64,000 bases of DNA from Litsea cubeba (taxonomy: Eukaryota > Streptophyta > Magnoliopsida > Laurales > Lauraceae). The notes under the pieces were generated by a model. It had not been told where the DNA came from. It ran no database searches and saw only the letters and a program-made list of their open reading frames with translations. The stretch is taken from assembly GCA_012931725.1 (NCBI GenBank), contig CM022944.1:108545558-108609557 (forward strand). The letters are read 5' to 3'. A program made the position numbers and the translations under genes. Positions 56,001-64,000 of the stretch are shown in pieces; position 1 is the stretch's first letter; every line of letters starts with the position of its first letter.

Positions 56001-56580
56001 TTACTTGTTTATTTGCTTGCCAGACCGTCGCGTCTGACCTTGTTTGTTCGGTGCCAGTTTCTTCTCTTTCTGTTTTTAGGTGTTTGATCGGAGGAGGTGG
56101 TGGAACCGCCGGTCTGACGCGAGAGGCTGCCCATTGATATCATCTAGATGTCAAGTTTGGCACCGGAGTTCGTATCTAAACATTTGGGGGTAGTATTTCT
56201 GTTTAGTCGGATATTTTTGTATGGCTTTGTTAGCCTTTTTCATTGGGTTTGTAATTAAGACACTTGTTAATTGTAATTGGAATATGTGGGAAATAAATAG
56301 TCCTGTTACTACCAGCTCAGTATTCTTTGAATTATGATTTGTGCCAGTTGGCTTTTATGATGGTTTTATGATATTGGTTGAGTGCGACACGGAACCCGAT
56401 GGCCACGGATTCGGGTCATAACACCATGGTTAGCTTCCGTGAAAATATATTCTGATAGTGATGGAATTTGATTATCCTCATTCACGCGGATCTTGGGAAA
56501 TATAACAAAAGTTTCAAATTATCCCAAAATTTCGCATCCCGAGGTCGGATCACTGCAGGGCCCGGTTTCGGGGTGTGACA
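53046..56580 (+). repeat. Large element LTR 2 (shared middle LTR)
   Basis: 3535 bp; TATA-like TTTAAATAG at 53551. It serves both as 3' LTR of internal 1 and 5' LTR of internal 2. Its sequence resembles LTR 3 more than LTR 1 at the indel near 56495. Confidence 0.9.
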
Positions 56581-59270
56581 GAATGGTATCAGAGCCAGGT
56601 TAGTTTCTAGGAAATAAAATACTCTAGAGACATTAAGACGTGTGGTGAGGATTCGTTAGATTGTGTCGATTTGTTTTCTCGTGTCTTTGTTTCTTTGAAT
56701 TTGAGTCTGATTTTTCTTTCAGTTCGGGAGACCTTCCTTGTCTTTTCTTTTAGTTCTGTTGTTAGGAGATTTGGATGACCAAATTTCCTCCTTAGTGGTG
56801 GAGAATTTGAAGTCTCCACACTCTTGTTCGGTGTCTTTTGTCTGTGCTTGTGTCGGAGACTGAGAACCCTGTGGACTTAGTATGTTGTTTGCGGAGAACA
56901 TCATCAGACTTTTAGCCTTCAGCATCTTCATTGCGGTTAATGAGAGAAGACATGTGCATTTGCCCGCCAAAGTAGGACTTGAGCAATATTCGAAGATCCC
57001 CTCTCAGCAAATTGAAGATCAATCATGCAGCGCACCAAGGTAAGTAAATGTGGATTTCTGGGTGATCCCAGACCATCTTTCCAAGATGGAGGACTGCAAG
57101 AGGCGTATTAGCTACTGATTCTATGAAGGGAGAAGTGATCTTAGTTAGTAAGATTAGAAGTTGGTGCCAGAAAATCAGGGATTTCCCGGATTCAATGAGC
57201 CTTGTCATAGTTTTGGCTGAGAACTTCCGTAACCTGCAGCTAAGCCAGTGTACTTGATTCAGCAGGGATACCAAGTGGATGGTTATTGTGGTCAAGTTAA
57301 TTTTTGGCAGCAGAGGAAACCTTGGGAATTTTACCGACTTACAGGGCATTGGATTGGACAACGTGTGGATGCAAGTGAATACCTCAGTTAGTGCGATGTC
57401 CACCTCTTTTGAGAGTGATTTTCATGATATTTCCATCTTTTGTTATGTTTTTCTTAATGTCTATGATTTATCCTTGCAGTGTTTAAACAATGAATTATGT
57501 TTAATCTTTTTAAGATATTGTTTTACAATGATCTTGGAGTTTGCCCTTGTTTTAATTTTCTTAAACGTTGACATCTACATTTCAAAACCTTAATGATTTC
57601 AAAACTTTGTATATGTTTGGTTGGAAATGGATGGATGTTTTTAATGATGGAATGTAGAGACTAGTGGATAAATTGGTCATTAAAAGCATGTAACTCAAAT
57701 CGAGTTTCTTTTTCAAAGAACAATGTGAAATTTCTATTTCATTGATTCATTTTCTTTGGCTATACAAAATGGATTTCCTAAGGGTTTTGTGTTTAGATTA
57801 TATACAGGTTTCTACATTTTTTTTAACGTTCAGCTGTGCTTAGATTTCTACAGGATTTTTATGAAAAAATGAGTTCAGATTTCGACAAGGTTTAGTGTTT
57901 AACTAACACTCAGATTTTTGCAGATTTTCGAAAAGTTTAATGTATGGTCATACTACATGAATTTGATTTATTTTTGAAATCTTGATTTGGAATTGACAAG
58001 TGTTTCAATGATTTGTTTGGTTATGAAAATATGAATTTCAAAATGAATAATGTTATTTCATACTCAAAAGTTAATAAGCTTTATTTAAGTTTTATTTGAT
58101 AATTTGGAAGTTCAGTTTCTACTATGTTTTAAAATGATGGAATTTAGTTAAGTGATTGTTTTAGTCATTATGTTTAAGATTTTAAGTTTATTTTGTATTG
58201 AATGGAATGAGTTGTAATAGCTTATGGTTGGAGTTAGGAAGTGTATGAATTGAAGGGTCGATGGATGTCAGGGGGTGTACTAGTTCAGTTGGAAACAAAG
58301 TTGGATCTATGAGAGGGTAAACATCATTCAAGACTTAGATTGAAAGTTTCAACTTATCAGGGAATGATGTCAGCTTGGCAGGTTTATTTTGTGGATGATA
58401 CAGTATCAAGCAGAAGATCAAGAACAACAAGTAGATAGAATCAGATGTGGACAAGAATTCTGAGTACAGCACAGAAAGACTTGGAATATGGAGTTGTGAA
58501 TACAGATTGGATTTTCAAGGTCGGCTTTACATGTCAAGGGTAGAAGACTCGAAGAGTGAAATCTGAAGAGGCAAGCCATGCGAAGTTTCGACACAGAACA
58601 GCTCAGCAGGTTATGGCAGTTTAACATTTGGTGTATAGCAGTATGACATTTGGGTTGTGGGAGACCAAGTTAGTGACATGAGACCTATAGAATTTGGAGT
58701 TGTGATTTCAGAACGAAGAAGGATTGATGATATACTTGGAGGCCAGAAGCTGATGATGCATTCGAGAAACATAGCTAGAGCAAACATATGGAATTCCAGA
58801 ATTTTTCGAGATGAAGATTTTTTTTTAGAGAAAACATGTCTACGATCACATCTTTGCACAAGCATCGGGAGCACTGTGTACAGCTTTGAAGGACTTAAGG
58901 CACAAAATTCCAAAGTGATAGAAAGAGGCAGAACTTGCAGTTTCTTGGACCGACAGTGACTGACAAGGTCAGTAAAAGAAGTGATCCAGTACAGGAACGA
59001 CAGATGACACCAAGGATGATTAGAAGAATTGTTGAACTTTAGTTTAGTCAGAGAAGTAAGTTTTGAGTAGATATGTGGAAAAGTGTGAAGCCTTCAACCG
59101 AATCAGAGTGTTGTTTGCAGGCGCAGCTCAACGCCAGGTTTGATCAGAGGGTATCTCAGTTGCCGAGGTTCAGCGTAGGGTGTCAGTGTGTTTTCTTTTG
59201 TCTTTTGGGTTTTGATTTTGATTTGGTTTAGACCATTTGGAGGACCAAATGGGTTCTAAGAGGGGGAGGA
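56581..59270 (+). other. Large element internal region 2, noncoding
   Basis: 2690 bp, colinear with internal region 1 with scattered substitutions and small indels. It ends in a cleaner polypurine tract, AAGAGGGGGAGGA. No gene recognised. Confidence 0.75.
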
Positions 59271-62200
59271 TGTAAGACCCCAATCCCTCTGTTTAGTATT
59301 GTTTTAATTGTGGTTTAGCTTTTTAAGTGAGATTTGACCTGGTTTGACTAGGTCTTTGAGTTGACTAGATTTTTTCATAGCCTTGGAGATTTTGAAGACC
59401 GTTGACTTTGGTTTGACCCGGTCCATATGATATGTATTTTTATGAGAAATTACTTTTGATTTCTAAAAATTCTGAATTTGGTGTATTTTGACTCATTTTA
59501 TGAAGTTTAACAACTTTCATGTTTTGACCATTATGATTTGATGATCAGAAAATGTGTTTTTCTAGAAAAAAAATGGCAAAATTGACTTTTCACACTAAAT
59601 CTGTCCATGAATTTCGAAAATTTCAGAAATTGGGGAAAATATACTTTTTGGAAAGTAAATATTTTGTTGATCGATTTTGTCTCCTTCGTCGATCTCATTC
59701 GGGGACCCACAAATGCTAGTTTTGATCTTTGTAAGTTTGGGGCCCATGGGGCCCAGCCCACTTAACTCTTTAAATAGCCAATGGGTTCTTCTTCCCCCAT
59801 TCTTCATTTTCCAGCAACAAGAGGGGAGCTTAGGGTTTTTCTCCCAACACTTTCTCTCTCCTCATGTATCTCTTCCTCTTGGATGCTAAATGGAGATTTG
59901 ATCTTCCCATCTTCTTCTCCTCCCTCTTGACTTTCCAAAGACACCATTTTCAAGAGATGTGAGCTAGGAGAGACCACTTTTCCAAGCCCTTCTTCTTCTT
60001 TGGAACACCTAAAGGTTAGCAATGGCATTTCTTACTTGAGATCCTTGTTTTTCAAACCATTTGCAGTATTTTCCTCATTTATGCAAAGGGTTTTTGTGGA
60101 GTTTTGAGAATGATTGATTGTTAGGGTTTCTCTTGGTTTGTTTTGGGGCTTTTGTAGATGGAAGACCATGGACCTTAGAGATTTGTGTTTGGAGTGATTT
60201 TGTGAATCTCTTGACCCAAGGCAAGTGAATATTCAGCTAATTTGATGCTTGTGTATAATATGAATGACTTTTATGAGTAATTTCATTCTACTTCTTATTC
60301 TCCTTTTTATGGATTTAGTCTTCTAATGATTTGAACAATGTTTATGTATACTTCACATAAATTCTATTTTGTTAGAGTATAAGTCTTTACTCTTTCATTG
60401 ATTTCATTTGGTTCAACTCTTTATACTTCCAAAATCTAGAATCTTGTTGAATGAAGAAAGCTTGTTCTTATATGATTGATTGGGATTAATTGGAATGATT
60501 TAGTGAATTTGTGTTTTAATGTAATTAAAATAGAAGAGGAGCCCAAATATTTGTGGAAATCTTGTGAGAAAGGATGAAGGAAAAAGGAAAATCAGAAAAT
60601 GGAAAAAAATGTGCATTTCTGCACTTGGATCGGACTGGGACAGAGCCCAGTCCGCTCGAGCGACCCAGTGGCCGCTCGAGCGGACCAGGCTCTGGATGGG
60701 CCTCGCTCGAGCGAGCCCAGGGTCGCTCGAGCGGACCCAGCCCAGTTCTGGGCCCTTTTCAGGGCCTGGTTTGAGGGTCTTTTTGAATAATTTTTTTTGC
60801 CTGATTTAAGGCTGATCCTTGGGCTTTTTCTAAACTTGTTTGACGGTCTGTATTAGCCTTCTTTCCCCTTTACTTTGAGGCCCACTAATCTTCTTTTTAA
60901 TGCTTGGAAGCCCATGAAAGTTTGGGATTATTGTGATACTGGAATTTGTGAAATGATAATGGGATCAATGAGAGAATAAGCGTATGTGAAGTTACCCGGA
61001 AATCTTTCAAGTCTCAATACGCACTTTATCATTTAAATGTTGTGGATTTTCATTGGCATCAAACATACTCTTTATTAATCAATGTTTAAAGGTTAAATGT
61101 GTATTGAGATGGTTCCTTGGTAAGTCATTAAGTCATTTCCCACTATCCATTCCATTTCAAGTCAGAGAAGGTATATGTATTGTATTCTTCGGTGAACTAA
61201 ATTGAATAACATCGGTGATTCGTTATAAAATCATGTGGTTTTCAATGTTCGAAAGGAGCGCTCACATAGTTTTATGCAAATCACTTTAATGTGTATTTGA
61301 GTGGTTTACCTTGGAAAAATTCGTATGTTTTCTCCGAATCGCTTTGGAAGGAGATTGGAGTGGTTCGCCACATTCGGGATTTCGTCGATGAGACTACTAT
61401 TTTGAAAAGACTGTTATTTTGAAAATAAAACCTCGAGGCAAGACGGGGCCAGAGCTTTCTAGTGCGAGCCCATGAGCCAAAGAGACTATTATTTCAAAAG
61501 TAAAACCTCGAGGCAAGACGGGGCTAGAGCTTTGTAGTGTGAGCCCATGAGCCAAAGGGATTATTATTATGGTTTGATTTGTATCGGCTCGAGTTTTGAA
61601 AACTAAAGGCACCACTAGGCTTAGGTCACCTTGTCGGGCTGATCACCCGGCTTTGGATCTTTAATTTGTCCGCCAGCGGCAGCTTGGATTCTGTCTGCAC
61701 CGACCATGGCAATGGTTTTTTTTATCTGCCGGTCCCACGCGTAGTGGCTACGGTTCTGATTTTGATCTGCCGGTCCCATTTGTATGGCTACGGTTCTGAT
61801 TTTGTTTCCGGTCCCACGTGTAGTGGCTACGGTTCTGTCTGCTCTTGTTACTTTGGTAATAGGAGAATATAGCTAGGTGTGGTTGCCAATGTTTTATCTG
61901 TTTATTTCTTTGTTTTATGATTCTTGTTGTTTATACTCTTTATGCTTTGAATTTGTTAATGTTTATGAAATCAATCATTTATCTTATTTTCGCTATTATT
62001 CAGGATTTGAAATGTATTTCCATCTATTAAATGTTTTACGTAGGCTGTTATCTTTTCAAAATATTTATGCTCAGAGTCTGTTCATCTATTTGTTTTGATA
62101 TTCATGTTCGGTCTGTCGATCATTCTATCATGCTTTAATGCTATTATTGTTTAGACTCTTTTAATCAGTTTTACAATGATTCCATAAAGGTTTTATGAAT

Positions 62201-62799
62201 GTCCTTTGTTTCATATTACTTGTTTATTTGCTTGCCAGACCGTCGCGTTTGACCTTATTTGTTCGGTGCCAGTTTTATTCTCTTTCTGGTTTTTTAGGTG
62301 TTTTGATCGGAGGAGGGGTGGTGGAACTGCCGGTCTGACGCGAGAGGTTGCCCATTGATATCATCTAGATGTCAAGTTTGGGCACCGGAGTTCGATCTAA
62401 ACATTTGGGGGTAGTATTTCTGTTTAGTCGGATATTTTTGTATGGCTTTGTTAGCCTTTTTCATTGGGTTGTAATTAAGACACTTGTTAATTGTAATTGG
62501 AATATGTGGGAAATAAATAGTCCTGTACTACCAGCTCAGTATTCTTTAAATTATGATTTGTGCCAGTCGGCTTTTATGATGGTTTTATGATATTGGTGAG
62601 TGCGACACGGAACCCGATGGCCACGGATCCGGGTCGTAACACCATGGTTAGCTTCCGCGATAATATATTCTGATAGTGATGGAACTTTGATTATCCTCAT
62701 TCACGCGGATCTTGGGAAATATAACAAAAGTTTCAAACTATCCCAAAATTTCGCATCCCGAGGTCGGATCAATGCAGGGCCCGGTTTCGGGGTGTGACA
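59271..62799 (+). repeat. Large element LTR 3
   Basis: 3529 bp; it lacks the C-rich ACCCCC stretch after TGTAAGACCCC that LTRs 1 and 2 have. It is followed by TSD GTTGA at 62800-62804 and then CCC, the end of the MITE. Confidence 0.9.
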
Positions 62800-62807
62800 G
62801 TTGACCC

Positions 62808-63310
62808 TATATATATTTCATCACTATTGGATCCTTTGGTTACATCCTCCTACCTTTCGAGTGTGAGAATATTCACTGCTCAACGGATTGGAGTTCTTTT
62901 GCCTAGCCATTCTAGTGGGAAGACGTACATTTTTTAAAATAAAAAAAGATGCATCACTCATATAGTGGTATTTCAAAAAAAAAAAATTCCTTTTTAAAAA
63001 AAATGGTGGGGACTTTTCATTGTTTATAGATTTTATTATTTTTTTTTGTATTTACGGACCTAGATTGCATGCCTATTTGCGTTGCTTTCACATGGTCATC
63101 GCCTCTTATACATTTCCTAAAGGCATCATGGTTTTTGTCCTTCTATTCCATGAGATTACATCGGCTCCTCTCATCAATGCCTTGCTATGATCAAACGTTT
63201 TTATCCTCATGCTCTTATGCTTCCTCATGACAAAATGTCACATCCCAATTTGCTCATCATTTTTTTTTTGAGCGAATGCTTTTGCATATTCCACCCCTTC
63301 TGATTGGTAA
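62808..63310. other. Right flank of the nested insertions
   Basis: 62808-62925 continues the ~170-bp repeat seen at 46200-46590. The remainder has A/T runs and no recognised feature. Confidence 0.5.
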
Positions 63311-63319
63311 TTCACTTGT

Positions 63320-63590
63320 AAAGTGAATTTCAAGTGAAGGTTCAAATTAAGAGACATGGAAAAGAAGAAGGTACCATTCTTAACCTTTTTTGGATAATTA
63401 AGAGGGTTTTTTGTCATTTAGTGGCATAAGAAGGTACTTTTTTTTTTTTGTGGATAAAGAAATAGGTTTTTCATCATTGTGGAAAAGAAGACGGTATTTG
63501 TCATAAGCGAATAGTTTTTTCTACTTTTTTTATATGACTCTTATTTTCTTGTCTCTTAATGTAATCCTTCACTTCAATTAACTTAGCAAC
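63320..63590. mobile_element. Probable MITE with ~45-bp terminal inverted repeats
   Basis: The left arm near 63324-63366 (CAAGTGAAGG...AATTAAGAGACA) matches the reverse of 63541-63583 (GAAGTGAAGG...CATTAAGAGACA). The ends and target duplication are not defined. It encodes nothing. Confidence 0.55.
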
Positions 63591-63831
63591 AGTTTGAAAT
63601 AAAATATAACTAAGTGGTAAAATAAAATAAAATTGGAAAATCCAACTAAAATTTATGGATTTGCTTTCTTTTTAAGTAGTTTGTTGTTGGAATGTTCACA
63701 AAAGGGTTTTCTTCTGATGGAAGGATGGTAGGAACCCTGTAATGGAAGGATGGTAAGAATCCATTAGAGGCTGTTTGGCTTCGAATGGACACGAAATTGG
63801 GAAAATCCAACTTTTCTAGTCGTCTGAGTCT

Positions 63832-63860
63832 GGTCGACCCGACCCCGTTGTCGGTCGACC
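63832..63860. promoter_or_regulatory. Two GGTCGACC palindromes near the window end
   Basis: GGTCGACC at 63832-63839 and 63853-63860 (the latter extended as TCGGTCGACCGG), like the islands in the element A and B LTRs. They may belong to another LTR that continues beyond 64000, or to a relic of one. No TATA box or LTR end is visible. Confidence 0.4.
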
Positions 63861-64000
63861 GGAGACACACGAACAGCATGGTTCGGGTCTGTTTTTGCAT
63901 ATTCAGGATTTTTTTGTCCGCCCCCAAAATGGAAACCGGGGTTACGTGAGATTAGGGCTAATTTAAAACTTTTTCCAACATAATTCAAATATAATTTAGC

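Larger units (their letters stand above)
46844..62799 (+). mobile_element. Large non-autonomous LTR element (LARD-like) with three LTRs and two internal regions
   Basis: LTR 1 46844-50361, internal 50362-53045, LTR 2 53046-56580, internal 56581-59270, LTR 3 59271-62799. LTRs are about 3.5 kb, TGTAAGACCCC to GGGTGTGACA. Internals are about 2.7 kb, start with a perfect initiator-tRNA-Met PBS and end with a polypurine tract. No gag or pol was recognised in either internal region; open frames are short and not conserved in phase. The single outer TSD and the direct LTR/internal alternation fit unequal recombination between LTRs of one insertion. Its autonomous partner is unknown. Confidence 0.9.

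Overview
The window is nuclear DNA from a flowering plant with a repeat-rich genome. It is AT-rich and dominated by LTR retrotransposons nested in one another. Between them lie small inverted-repeat transposons, a local satellite, and fragments of spliced plant genes. Two elements are of the Sirevirus type (Ty1/copia), which points to an angiosperm; I cannot name the species.

Layout. (1) 1-19402: a minus-strand Ty3/gypsy element cut by the left window edge. Pol is open from 2857 off the edge, gag is broken, and the 5' LTR is 16796-19402. (2) 3989-12597: a full-length plus-strand Sirevirus (element A) inserted in the gypsy gag region, with TSD GGCTT and near-identical LTRs. (3) 19403-30280: noncoding DNA, a higher-order tandem array (22790-25255), a ROP GTPase pseudogene (26112-26592), a Tourist-like MITE (26902-27205), a TRIM-like element (27392-27690), and two in-frame exons of an unidentified gene (28076-28478). 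(4) 30281-37873: element B, a very young non-autonomous Sirevirus relative with TSD GTTCA. It encodes only a truncated Gag-like protein. Its 3' half is an array of about 30 small hairpins with unrelated stems and a recurring loop motif close to TAGTYAYAT. I regard this array as the most unusual object in the window. (5) 37879-46590: divergent tandem repeats, a second ROP fragment, a possible third exon, and noncoding DNA. (6) 46601-62807: a long-TIR MITE interrupted by a large non-autonomous LTR element arranged LTR-internal-LTR-internal-LTR (46844-62799), flanked by a single TSD, GTTGA. (7) 62808-64000: flanking DNA, another MITE, and two GGTCGACC palindromes.

How the parts relate. Element A carries capsid, nucleocapsid, protease, integrase, RT and RNase H, so it is a plausible helper for element B, which keeps the cis signals (LTRs, PBS, multiple polypurine tracts) and a zinc-knuckle protein but has no pol. 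The A and B promoters share GGTCGACC palindromes and mitosis-specific-activator (MSA) type AACGG elements just upstream of TATAAAAAG. GC-rich palindromic islands also occur in the gypsy and the large non-autonomous LTRs.

All coordinates and alignments were read by eye. Repeat boundaries given as approximate may be off by tens of bases.
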